Of a DNA stretch of 64,000 bases, positions 46,647 through 58,740 are shown piece by piece. A program made the translations under genes and the position numbers. Each line of letters opens with the position of its first letter. The stretch's first letter is position 1. This DNA is from Mortierella sp. BCC40632. Taxonomy: Eukaryota; Mortierellomycota; Mortierellomycetes; Mortierellales; Mortierellaceae. The DNA lies in assembly GCA_011634665.1 (NCBI GenBank), contig WAEK01000008.1:2349501-2413500 (forward strand). Direction: 5' to 3'. The notes under the pieces are model-generated. The model saw only the letters and a list, made by a program, of their open reading frames with translations. It was not told where the DNA came from and made no database searches.

Positions 46647-48346
46647 ATGGATCCAGCGCCAACAGAATACAAGCCAGGCGACATCGCCTGGGTTCTCATG
46701 TCCACGGCCCTCGTCTTCCTCATGTGCCCTGGTCTTGGTCTCTTCTACGCTGGAATGGCTCGAATGAAGCACGCACTTTCACTCATGATGCTCTCCGTCC
46801 TCGCGGTCGCTCTCGTCTCGATTCAGTGGTTCTTTTGGGGCTTTTCGCTTACATTCTCTGCCACAGGAGGTCCTTTCATCGGCAACCTTGATCACTTTGT
46901 TGGACGTGGTATCGGCTGGGAACCTCATCCAAGCGCCCCTGGAGTACCTATGAGTACCTTCTTCATCTTCCAGCTCATGTTTGCAGCCATCACCCCCGCA
47001 CTCGCCTATGGTGCTTCCGCTGAACGTATGCGTATCATGCCTTCGATCCTCTTCCTCTTTATCTGGTGCACAGTTGTCTATGATGTTGTGACCTACTGGG
47101 TCTGGGGTCCCAATGGCTGGCTCACAGTCATGGGCGTCATGGACTATGCCGGTGGTACGCCCGTTCATATCAGTTCCGGTAGTGCCGCAGTTGCCTATGC
47201 AATGGTCCTTGGCAAGCGCAAGGATTACAACCACCCTTCAACAGTACCACACAACGTCGCCTTTGTCTTTATCGGCACAGCCTTGCTCTGGTTCGGATGG
47301 ATGGGCTTCAACGGCGGATCGGGATTGGCAGCGAACGCACGGAGCGTGCAGACGATCATCAACACTCATTTGGCTGCCTGTGTCGGAGGCTTGGTCTGGA
47401 TCATGCTCGACTACCGCCACAACAAGAAGCTGACGCTGATCGGTTTCTGCACAGGCGCTGTTGCTGGTTTGGCAACGATCACTCCCGGTTCTGGATTCGT
47501 GTCCTCGGCTAGCTCTCTCGTCTTTGGTCTCGTTGGTGGCGCTGTCTGCAATGTCTGTGTCTCCTGGAAGTCTCGTTATCACTTTGATGATGCCCTCGAC
47601 GTCTTTGCTGTCCATTATGTCGGCGGTCTCATGTATGTCTTGCCTTTGAACATGATATCCGTCCATAATTTTCGTCCCAGAGGCACTTGTTCACTCTAAG
47701 AGTTGGCGACTAATTATGTTTGATTTTCTTCTCCTCCTACTTGAATAGTGGTCTGTTGTTGACAGGAATCTTTGCCCAACAGTCGATCATCGGACTGGCT
47801 TACCCTCCAGGAGCAACCAATGTTCCACTTGGAGGTGTTCTCGATGGAAACCCACACCAGCTCTTGGTCCAGCTCGCTGCCATTGGATCGGTCACTGGAT
47901 GGAGCTTTGTGGTTACATACGCCATTCTCTATGTGATGAATCTCATTCCTGGCCTGCATTTGAGACTCGAGGACCATGAGGAGGAGATGGGTACGGATAT
48001 GGCCCAGATGGGAGAGACTGCCTATGGATTCATGTTCAGCGGTCTGACAGGTGGCGTGGATGTAGAGGCCGCCAAGGCTACTCAGAGTGTGATCACCTTG
48101 GGCAAGGAAGCCAAGGAGCTTGAGGCTAAATCGGGCTGCCACAGCGGTGACGATGAGAGTAGCAACAGCGGTGATGCCATGACGGCAACTCCCCCTATGA
48201 CGACGATGGCGAACGGATCCACGACTACCTTGAACCTAGATCTACATGTTCCACGGTCAGATGAAGATGAGAACCATCCTACGCGATTGCCAGAAATTAG
48301 AGAGCTGCCCGCAAAACCCTCGACCCCAAAGCCATCACATCAATGA
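46647..48346 (+). CDS. AMT: ammonium transporter (AMT/MEP family)
   Basis: Exons are 46647-47632 and 47749-48346, giving 528 codons and 527 residues. It conducts ammonium across the plasma membrane. Eleven hydrophobic segments are visible. The twin pore histidines are His174 in DYAGGTPVHISSG and His323 in DVFAVHYVGG. The signature GTALLWFGWMGFNGGSG lies between them. The start MDPAPTEYKPGDIAWVLMS matches family N termini; the open frame continues upstream only through (CT)n. The phase-2 intron falls after HYVGGL. The C-terminal cytosolic tail includes the conserved MGETAYGF segment and a Ser/Thr-rich extension. There are no frame breaks, in contrast to the two genes upstream. Nitrogen control is possible from the GATA motifs. 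Confidence 0.95.
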
Positions 48347-49077
48347 TACCAAGGCTGAACCGCCACACACTAGTATAGTGAGCTGCGGATGATCCGATCC
48401 TCTCTTCTACTTTTCTTCTCCCCTCTCCTCTCTCCTCCCTTCCCCCCCGTGTTAGTTCTCAACGTTTCCTGTACTATAGAACCCCACTCTTACCTAGAGC
48501 CCTACCGAAACGACGCCTTGCTTTCGTTCAAGGCTGTATATAACTAATAGATACTTTTACAATGTTTTAAAACAACTACTTTGCAGACTCATGGTCATCG
48601 TGGGCTTGGTACACTGATAAATATGTATTTGAGAATGCAAACACCCACTGTTTATGGACCACCTCCTGTGATAGCCCAAGACCACCTTAAAAAGGCAGTC
48701 TGAACCAAAGTCAACAATGGTCAGGGTTACGGTGAAGGAGCTTCGATTGGACGGAAACACCTCTTTTGTCGATGAATGAGAGACTTGGGGAATGTAGTGA
48801 ATGGGATGCGCAGCCCAATCAATGACGTATTGAACAAGGGCAAGGGCTCAGAGCTTCTGCTGCTTCTTCACTTGTCATGTCAACATGCACTCAACAGTGC
48901 CCTAGTCCTAGTGAAGAAGGTGTCCAATGGCTGGAGTGTCTTGATAGAATATTGCTTTGAATGATCGAAATGGGTTCCTGACTATCTACAGTTCACACAA
49001 AGTGTCCGCTGTCCTGTCTCATGAGACTCCAATGGATAATTAAAAGCGCCGAATCCTATTGTTTGTCCTTGGGCGTT

Positions 49078-49078
<1 letters not shown>

Positions 49079-49114
<36 letters not shown>
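49079..49114. repeat. (GTT)n microsatellite
   Basis: About 12 GTT units in intergenic DNA. The opposite strand would read poly-Gln if translated, but no gene is there. Confidence 0.9.
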
Positions 49115-49115
<1 letters not shown>

Positions 49116-49295
49116 CTGTTTGTTTTTTTGTGTTTCCTGCATTTCCAGCACTGACCATCGATCAAATTCTCGAGATACATACCTCGTGGTAATCCCAAAA
49201 CCAGTACCACCAAGTCACGCCCCTTGGCGTAACTGTCTTGGGACCTGCCAGTGTGCATTGACTTTTCCAAGCCTGTCACCACTTCGATACAACAG

Positions 49296-49298
<3 letters not shown>

Positions 49299-49326
<28 letters not shown>
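49299..49326. repeat. T28 tract
   Basis: A run of 28 T in intergenic DNA. Confidence 0.95.
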
Positions 49327-49934
49327 GGTCCAATTATCTGTGAGATAAAAGACCAAGTACGGATGCTCAAGAAGGAACGACGAAGAGTGTCACGCATGGA
49401 ATGGTTGGCTAAGCGTCCTGCAGCCCAACAATCAAAGAGGAATGATATTCGACGCCTGTATTCCTGAGAGACAACAGCGGTCTGGAAAAAAAGGAGCCGG
49501 GCTAGGATTCGATGGAGGAGAGAGAGGGGAGGAAAACCCCTGAGAAGACTACAGCTGTCCACGTTGTGCTGGCCTTACCCCAATTCAGGTTGGCCTTTTG
49601 GCTCCTGTTCCCCTTCAACCTTCCTTTGTTTGGTCGAGGAACAGGAAAGAGCTCCGACCTTGTCGAGCATTGCTGAGTATTCATAGAGCACTGCGATATC
49701 AGCTCCTTTCGCTATCAGTTCCCCTTCGGAGCACGTATGTGATTGCGGAAGAGCAGTGCTCGGGTCGAACGTCCGTGGAATTGATACGCGTCCATCACGA
49801 CTAGAAGCAGTGCTGAGAGCTACCCGATCCGCGACAATGTCTTGTCCTCCATCGAGCGAGCCAGAGAAAGGACTACGTACGTACAAGGCAGCATGTGGCT
49901 ATGTGGTGAAGTTGTATCGGGGGTAGGAAGAGGC

Positions 49935-49938
<4 letters not shown>

Positions 49939-49976
<38 letters not shown>
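49939..49976. repeat. (CT)n microsatellite
   Basis: A CT run ending in CGCAG, in intergenic DNA. Confidence 0.9.
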
Positions 49977-49979
<3 letters not shown>

Positions 49980-50820
49980 GACCTTCTAGACTTGAATCTG
50001 GTTATTCTTTTTTATTTTCCGAAAGGGCTGGCACAGGCTCACCCTGTAGCTGGCTCTCGCTTGCTCTTGCGGGGATGGTACCCTTCTTCTTCTCCCACCG
50101 AGCCTACCCTCTCTCTCCCCGGAAACAAAAGGGCGAGTGGGTCAGGAGAGAGTCGTGAGAGAAGGCAGGGCAGATCGAACGAGAGCAGAAAAGAACGAGA
50201 CCAGAGGGAGGGGAATGCAGGATGCTTTGAGTGGTTGCACAGGGTCAACGGGCTAGACCCGATCTCCCACACGATGGCTGCACAAGACGACAAGGTTAGT
50301 TGAGCAAATGGTTATCGATAACCCGATCTTGGAGGGCTATCTGGAAAAGAGGCGGGCGAAGGATGAATGGACTAACAAGGTACTGTACGGCACAGCACAG
50401 GGGGACATTGTCCGGGCCTCTCGCTCGCCACTCCACTCCACTTGGAGTGCTCGATTGTTGTACCACACCAGGGGAATGGAGTGTATGAGTGTGTGTTTGA
50501 CTGTCGAGAGCCAGGATTGGCAGAGTCGAGCTGATCGGCATACAGAGGATGTGAACCAGAAACAGAGACGATAAGACGAATACGTTACCCAGGGATAAGA
50601 GGATGAGAGAGGACGAGCTGAAGAGAGTCAAAACGACAATTCGAATGGGGGCCGATCGACGGAATGGATCATTCGGCTCGATGGATGGCCAGACGGCACA
50701 ATGCATTGTGCAGACGAGTCGAGTTGAAGTTGAGCGTTTGCAAACAAAGTGTAAAAAAGAGGCAATAGAGCGGAGCTTTGGGTACCAGTGTGCAGCGGCG
50801 CTTGGGAGTTTCATTCAAAT

Positions 50821-50822
<2 letters not shown>

Positions 50823-50879
<57 letters not shown>
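50823..50879. repeat. (GA)n microsatellite
   Basis: About 28 GA units lie roughly 730 bp upstream of the PH-domain gene. It is the opposite strand sense to most CT tracts near plus-strand genes here. Confidence 0.95.
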
Positions 50880-50884
<5 letters not shown>

Positions 50885-51610
50885 CGGAACGGGGCGGCGC
50901 CTGGTTTGGCGGCGAATAGCTAATCAGTCGTGAATCAGCCCCGCTGATCATCCCAGTCGAAAATGCCGGGCAAATGAGGAAATCTTTTTTTTTTTTTTTT
51001 TCCCATCAATTTCTCCTCCCTCTCTTTCACTCATTCTCTCTTTCTCTTACATCACTCTCATCATCATCCATCTGTCATCCATCCATTCATCCCTTCCTCT
51101 TCCTTTCTTATTCTGCCTCTTCCCACCCATCATCTTCATTCTGAAAAGGGGTTCCCCATTGCCCCTCTTCACACAACATTGACCATTGTCCATCATCGTC
51201 CCACATCCTCCCTTATCATCTCTCCCTTCCACCACCACCACCGCTGAACCTTGTTAGCCTTACTGCTCTAGCTAGGCATCGCCCTTCGAGTGGCCAAGGT
51301 ATCAACGCTGCATGCTAAATACTTCTGCGACCGTTACTAGGTTGCTGTGCCAACAGCTGTCCTCCTGCATGATAGTTTTCTCGCTCTATTTGCTCAACTC
51401 GCTCACTCTTTCTCTCACCCTGTCTCTCATTCCCAGCTCTGTCTAGCCCAGTTATTTCTCGCCGTTCTCCACCACCTTTCCTGTTCATCCTCCCATCAAG
51501 ACTTTACCGAGTCTGGGAGGTGCTGCAGACAGGCAGAATCTGAAGACTACCGGCCCAAAACAACGATCCGTCTTGGTGACGCTGCTATTCAATCGCTGTT
51601 GTCGCCGCTA

Positions 51611-53199
51611 ATGACCGATCAACAAAGTCCGGCCACAGGCGCAGGCGCAGGCTCCGCTTCTGGATCCACCGGTATTGCTAATCCGCAGCTCCAGCACCAG
51701 CAGCGGCACCATTCGCCATCCGCTAACTCGTCGTCATCTGCAAACAGCTCGCGCAATCCCAACTGGACACTGGCCCAGCCGGGCTCGTCTGTCAAGCATC
51801 GACCTCAGGATCCGTTGTCTCTGTCGCTGCCACTGGCGATGCCAAAGAAGCCTTCACAGCAGCCTCATCAAACACAATCACAGATTCAACAACAGCCTCA
51901 ATTCCAGCAGCCCAGGCCCACTCAACACCAGCAAGAGACCCCGTCCCAGGGCTCCCCTACCAACGCCAGATATGATACCCTGCAGACTTCCACCGCCATC
52001 GTACCACAGTCCATCACACCGACCTCATCTCTAGTATCGCCAACAATGTCATCCTATCAGCCTCCAAGGAGAAAGGAACAGCCTCTGCCTCCTCCGTTCC
52101 CTACTCTTGACCTAGATGTAAATCCTTTATACATCTCTCACAACCGTTTTCTTCAGCAGCAGCAGCAGCAACAACAACAACAGCAGCAGCAACAACAGCA
52201 GCAACAGCAACAGCAGCAACAGCAACAGGAACACTACCACTCTCACCGCTCTTTACCTTTTTTAAAGAACCATCAGCATCAGTATCATCACCATCACCAT
52301 CATCACCGTCATGCCAGCGGGAGCGATGGCGGCAGCCGCGGCAGCAATGGTACGCATCGGAGTTACGCTGGCAGTAGCAAAAACACCCTTGCAGCCAGTA
52401 ACAGCTACGGAGGCAAAGAGAAGGACGTTGGACCCAGCTGGGAGAAAGACCGAGATCGCGAGCGTGAACGAGAACGTGAAAAGGAAAGAGAGCGGGATTG
52501 GGAGCGAGACGAGTCTCAGCGCAATATCCAACAGGATTGCTTGCCACCTTCAATCCAGCAAGCAGTCTTTGAAATCCCATCCATGCTACCTACGCGGCCT
52601 GGTCCATCGGTCTCGAATGTCCCTGCCGCCACAGGTGAAGGCGGCTTTACTGAGACGGATCGTCTCTGGAGTAACTCTTATAGCGCGATGGGCGACCATG
52701 TCATGTTACAAGAGTGGCTCCAGAAGCGCTCGACCTCCCTTCAACTTGTCTGGAAGCGCCGATGGTGTGTCCTCCGGGATAATCGACTGTACTATTTTCG
52801 CTCAAACGTAAGTATTCGATATCGCCTCTCTATCTCTTCTCTAGTTCGTCTCTTCGCGTCTGCTCAGAGACAAACGAATAGGAGCAGGGCTCAGACAGAT
52901 ACAATGCACACCATGACCCAATGGTCAGCTCACCCAGAGAAGCGCCATTTTCGCCATTCATGGTATTGGTGCTTCTGCATAGCAGGTTTCGGTTGGCATG
53001 CACAAATCTCCGCCCATGCATGGACCCAAGGACTGCACGGACATACTACCCTACACATACAACAGCACTTTCACTCTTCTCTCTAGAAGAGACTTTTCTC
53101 CGACCTGAGTCGGCATTGCAGTGTCCGTCATTCTTTGCGCACGGTCTGATACAACGTCTTACCTTTGTCAGACGAACAAAAGAAATCCTTTTCTCTCTT

Positions 53200-53242
<43 letters not shown>

Positions 53243-56200
53243 ATCTATCTCTATCTCTCTATCTCCCTTTCTCTTCTCTTCTCTTCTTTTTCCTATTTCA
53301 TTCTCGGTTTTCTCTACCTCTCGAGCAGCCCTTTTACCGCACTCACACTCCTATTGTTTAAGGCGCAACTTGTGGTTCCTCTAGTTCTAAGTGTCGAACA
53401 ACCTTAGCTATACATTCAATTTCCAGTGCTTGGAACCGACCCAACCGCAGTGTCCCATTGCAGGACGGTATCAGTACTCCCAAACCTACTTTTCTTCATA
53501 CTAAACCCTAACGAATGACCTCTACCATCTATAACTAGACGGACACAAAGCCGCTCGGCGTGCTACATCTCTCCGAGTACTCAATCCTCACCGCTGGTCC
53601 TGATATTTCACGCAAGTCAAAATATGCTTTCCGACTCTCAGCCGCAGAGCCGATTCCCCATCAACACCAGCACCACCTGTTCCATGCCGAAAGTGCACAG
53701 TCACTCCAGAACTGGCTCTTTGCAATCCAAACCCACATTAACCATGCCCGCGCTGCCTGGACAACGATGGGATCCACCATGACGGGATTGGGATTGCAAA
53801 TGGGTGAGGGCAATAATGGAAGATTGTTGGGCAATGGAGAGCAGTCCATTATTGACAAGGTACTCGACCGTCTTCAGATTGATGATCAAGCAAGCGTGGA
53901 CAGCCCCGGAACAGGGAATGGTGGTAGCAGCATCGGCAACACATCAGTTGGCGACTCTGCAGCAACGACCGTGTCTTCGCCTACAATAACAGCCGTACCC
54001 ATCACCCTCTCGTCCCATTATCTATCGACTCTGCCATGCAATTTCCCGAAATCACATGAGGACAACAATGACACCTGGTCGTCAACATCATCGATACCAA
54101 ACAGCAGTACAAATACAAGTACAAACCTGGAGTATATTTTTACGGTGAACCAACAGCCTCCCATACCACAATTACATCAGCAGCAACTGCCATCACAGGC
54201 ACAACCACAATCTCAGACAAAACACAGCATGGACTCGCCCCGCGATTCACAGCAACAGGGTCACGTTGTACCTGCGCATGGGTACCATGCGGGTTCCCCG
54301 CCACCGTCGGTGAATAGTCCTAGGATTTATCCCACAACACGATCGAGCATCCACTCGGGCAGATCCATGGATAATATTGGTAAGACATTTTAAGCGAGGT
54401 CGTGCAAGCTTTACAAGAAGAGGGGGGGGTTTTCCTTTATCCTAACAGCTTTCAACTCTTTCTGTTGGATATAGGAGGCATGTCGCCAGCTACAAGCATC
54501 GCCGAATCGCCATTTGCATCACCAACCCTGAGCTCCCAGACGCACTCGACGTTCCAAAGTGGCAATATTGTGGTAAATGCAAGCAGCGTTGGAGGCAGCA
54601 ACACCGTACCAGCTTCACCACGGCCGTTCTACAAAGTACTCGAGTCAAGCCCAGGTCGTCGACGACCCGAGAGTATAGCTTCTTCGACATCGATCTCAAC
54701 AATTGCGTCGTCGGGCGATGTCTCAACGATTAATGATCTCAATTCAGAGAATGGTACTACTGGCCCGTCGACAGAGGCCAGTAGTACTATTACTCAAGGC
54801 GGAAAAGGCAGTAGCAATGGACTGTTGAGTATTGTAACAGGAGGAAGACATCGCAAAGACAAAGAAAAGATCAAGGATAAGGAACGGAATGGACACAGCA
54901 GTGCCGGTTCGAGCCATAGCGGTAATGGAGGTGGTGGAAGCAGCCCTGCAATCAAGTTTTTCACATCTGGAGCATGTCTATACAGCGGATGTCCGAACCT
55001 GGCAAAAAGTTGTTCACTTCATAACAAGAAATATCGTCAGCTACTCTCCGGCGAAAGCAAGGCAGGATCTGGCAGTGGGGGGAGCGCCGGTGCCAGTGGA
55101 GAGAAAGAGCTTAAAGAAAATGGCAGCAAAAAAACAAGGCATTTCTGGAATAGCACCCCAGACAAGGCACCTCGACAAGGTCAGACTGACCAGCTTTCTG
55201 TTAGCACTCTTGTCCCACCCTCGGTTCAGTCGTTGACCTCATCAAGGAGTGATGAGTCTTTGTCACCGTCCTTGGGTGATTCAACAAAGTCTGGTCGTGG
55301 CCTTTCTTCAAAGTCAATGGTTTCCTTGTCGCATGAGAATGAACTGTCGATTGATGCACCCGTGCCTAAGCCATCTTCACATCTCCTCAGTTTGGTATCG
55401 TCTCCAACAAGACAACGATCCCCGTCTGTTTCCGTTGTAGATGATGCTCTGCTTGTTCAACAGGAGCAATTGTTGCAACAACAACAACAATCACGGTTTT
55501 ACTCGGATTTGATCCAACCAATCACAACTGGACCACTTCCTACACGGTCCCAGACGCCTCCACCCGGCCATTATAGCGCCACAGCTGCTGCGCAGCCCCC
55601 TCGCGCCGTCTCTTCAGCATCAATCCGGCCACACGGAAATAGTATCAGCAATGGTAGTGGCAGTCTTAAGAACTCTACTAGTCTTGTGAGAAAGACGGGT
55701 CTGCCATCGAGTTCAGAGTTTGGCGCTCCGTCTCCAACGACTACGACCGACTTTGATGTTGGCTCAGCTCTAGGTGGTGGCCTCTTTGTTGCAAACCATC
55801 ACCGAACGATGCAGAAGCTTCAAGCACAGGGCACACAGCCATGGAGGGCCCCACCAAATGGACCGCTACCTCCACCTCCTGGAAAGGCATGGTCTCCACA
55901 TCAGCAGCAACAACAGGGTACGCACCAACAACAGCCTTTAAATCCGCCACAGCATCAGCAGACTCAGTCCCAACAGCAACAGCAGTACAACATCTACAAT
56001 GGTGGTGTCTCGAGGCATATTGTTGCTCCCGAAGAATTGGCCATGGCCATCGAGCAAGAAGCGGAGGAAATGCGACGCCGACAAGAGAAGGATAAGGAGG
56101 TTCAGAAATCACGCCCGACATCGATAATCAAGTCTTCATTCCACTCACTCCCGCTCCACTTCCCGTCTCATCTTGCCTCGTCTCTTGCTCCAGTGTCTGA

Positions 56201-58373
56201 AATGCCCAATCCGATTCCTGAAAGCAGTGAATCAGTTCAGGGTAACTGCAGCCAAGTGAGCTCCCCACCCAGTGAAGGCAATTACTCACAAGATGGAGGC
56301 CGAATCCTCAGCTCAATGGAACAGCAGATGGCTTGTGCAGAGACCCCACTAGAGGGAGAAACGCCTGAGACGACACAGAGATCGCCAATCTCTGGGATTA
56401 TTATCTCTGCCCCGACCGTGACGCCCATGCCGTTGCCACCCGCGATGATGGACTCGTCCGTATCTGGGTCCGACTCTACTTCAAAAGCGCCTTCAACTGT
56501 TTCGTCTCCAGCTTCTGTGGTGGTGACACGCGCGGATGGAAATGTAGTGTCGGCATCGTCGTCTAGGTTTAATCGTGAACCAATCCTCGCACATCCATCT
56601 CTGCACCAACCCGTCTCACCTCTGTCGTCTTTCTTGATGGACAAGGCTCCCGAGTATCCATTCCAGTCACTACCACCACCAAAGAGGCATGGGAATGCAC
56701 CTGAGAGAGGCACTATCAGAGGACCTGCAGGGACAGGAACATACTCTTCTCCATTGGCGACGTTGGGGGGAGGCCCGACAAGTGGAATCAGGGCAGGGGG
56801 TGCTGCAGTTGAAACGGATGGATCCATTCGGTACCAAATCCCTAGACGTAGCTCTGCAGCAGCAGCCGTTTCCCTGTCCTCTTCACCCTCAAATGAATTC
56901 GTGAGGAGAGGCTCCTATGGTCATGTTGTGAACACTGGCTCATCTCCCTCACCATCCCTGATGAACCCGCCAGGAGCATTGAGACCAGGCTATCTTGCCC
57001 GCAGGCAGTCCTCATCCCCTGTGTTAATCCGTCTAAGCGATCAAGGAGGACAAGATATTTCGCCCTTGTTGACTTGTGGCGCGACAAGAGTATTCTCCGG
57101 CGCTGCCCCATCCAAAGACGTTCAGCGACATGGATTGCCACCCCTAGAATCTTCGTCTGTGTCATCGTCCTCAACTGCCTCGCCTGCGACTACGAGCTGC
57201 TCTTCGCTTTGTTCCGTGGCCGATCATTCACAGAATTTGGAAGGAGGTAGCAGTGTCGAGAGTGGAAATGAGACGTCTTCCCAAGCAGTGTCCATGATTT
57301 CTTCGCCGAATATCGAGGAAGGGGATACTAGATCCCCTGAATTAGCGACGAGCTCCCCAGTGTCCAACGAAGGGGACTCGGCTGAGACAAAATCTATCAA
57401 CACAGGCGCGACGATTAACAATAACGCCTCGAGTACAGTCACTGACCAACGACCGCCAAATCCTAGAAAGATGTTGGAGCCGCAAATGTCTTTCATGTTT
57501 CCTTCACGACCATTAACAAACGCCACAGAGGCTTCTGGCAATGGCGTTCCCCTTGAACGCCCACTTTCATCCTATTCGTCCCATGAATCTTCAGGAGGGG
57601 AGGCTGAAGAAGAAGGAGATGAGGATGATATATCTACGCCTGGTGATCGGTCCGGTCACAGTTCTCGAGAAGCCTCTCCTATGCTTTCACCATCGATGCA
57701 TGCTGCTGCTGCTGCTGCTGCGTTGGAGCTCTACCCAGGGTTGAGAAAGCTTTCGCTTTTTACAGCTCATGTGGGAACCCACCCACCTCCGCCACTGCTG
57801 TTGGAGCGTCGCAAGGGAAGTGCGGGCTCAGGTGTGTCTACTCATGGAAGTTCTCATCTAAGAGACACTGCCTACCCCCCTAGCAGCGGCCACCGAGGCG
57901 AACAAGACGACATGGATGAGGACGAAGGCGAGTATGAGAGCGAGTATAGCGAACGCGGAGTGCTGCATGACGAAGACTGGGCTGGAGAACTAAGACAGCG
58001 TATCCGACGGAAGCGGGAACAAGAGGGTCAAGAGCAAGAGCAAGGCGATGAGAAAATGCATGGACATGACGAAGGGTTCCAATCACAGACTGGAGCTGCG
58101 CCTACGTCTCTCAGCGCCGTGACTCGAGTCTCGAACGCCCCTGCTCTAAGATCGTCACCACTGCCATCTTTGCCATCCTCGACATCCTCCTCGCCATTGA
58201 CGGGCTCTAGCTGTCCGACGCAGCCGCATGCTCCTCCGGCAATCCCTCCTCGATCCCCGCACAGAAGCGGACCACTTTCTCCCACGACCTTGAGGTCACA
58301 GCGGTCGATGCCACAGCTTCATCCACTATCACAGGTGCAGACCCAACCTCAGCTCCAGCAGCGACAATTGTAG
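51611..58373 (+). CDS. large low-complexity protein with a PH domain
   Basis: Exons are 51611-52807, 53539-54379 and 54475-58373, giving 1979 codons and 1978 residues. The N-terminal 400 residues are Gln/Ser/Pro-rich: a 25-residue poly-Gln (about 182-206), then a His-rich stretch and an Arg/Glu/Asp-rich stretch. A PH domain starts near residue 374 (MLQEWLQKRS, WKRRWCVLRDNRLYYF). It continues across a 731-nt intron (TKPLGVLHLSEY, SLQNWLFAIQTHI). PH domains bind phosphoinositides or proteins, so a membrane-linked scaffold or signalling role is inferred. A cysteine cluster of form CX4CX6CX2H sits at about 847-862. The rest is Ser/Pro-rich and largely disordered, with acidic segments near the C terminus. 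No GAP, GEF or kinase domain is recognised. The start is the first ATG after a frame that runs open upstream. Confidence 0.82.
52154..52228 (+). repeat. CAG/CAA poly-glutamine tract
   Basis: 25 mixed CAG and CAA codons in the first exon of the PH-domain gene. The mixed codons suggest a tract kept at protein level, not a pure microsatellite. Confidence 0.95.
53205..53239. repeat. (CT)n in the PH-domain intron
   Basis: A CT run inside the 731-nt intron that splits the PH domain. Confidence 0.9.
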
Positions 58374-58556
58374 TTGGTTGAAGTCGTACCAGGAGTGTAG
58401 ACATTTGTATAAGGAACCGAGCGCATTTCAGGATACAATAACGATTGATCCTCTGAAACAAGACTCTCGACCAAAGCATTTTTCAGCATATTTTAGTCAT
58501 TCATGTATATTATCCATTGCTAGCATATTTATTTTTTTTTTTTCTTTTCTTTTTTT

Positions 58557-58589
<33 letters not shown>

Positions 58590-58690
58590 TTTTTAATACA
58601 AACTCCAAGTGGACATGTTATTTTTCAGATTTTATTTACAAATTCGCATTTTTTTTTTTTTTTATTTATTTATTTATTCTTACTCTCCCT

Positions 58691-58722
<32 letters not shown>

Positions 58723-58740
58723 AAAAATGAAGCGACTGTC
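58374..58740. other. convergent intergenic spacer
   Basis: This spacer between the PH-domain and F-box genes contains T30 (58559-58588) and (AAC)n (58691-58720). No gene is present. Confidence 0.7.
58559..58588. repeat. T30 tract
   Basis: A run of 30 T between two convergent genes. Confidence 0.95.

Larger units (their letters stand above)
48347..51610. other. intergenic region before the PH-domain gene
   Basis: It contains a (GTT)n at 49079-49114, T28 (49299-49326), (CT)n (49939-49976), (GA)n (50823-50879) and T18 near 50985-51002. A short frame at 50308 (MVIDNPILEGYLEKRRAKDE) resembles nothing firm. The last 400 bp before the PH-domain gene are C/T-rich. Confidence 0.5.

Noticed and set aside
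49076..49333. Minus-strand frame with a poly-Gln end
   Set aside because: It is the translation of the (GTT)n microsatellite, with no conserved part.
50274..50574. Frames MAAQDDK and MVIDNPILEGYLEKRRAKDE
   Set aside because: The second looks like the start of a PH domain, but no domain follows and the splice sites do not connect the two.
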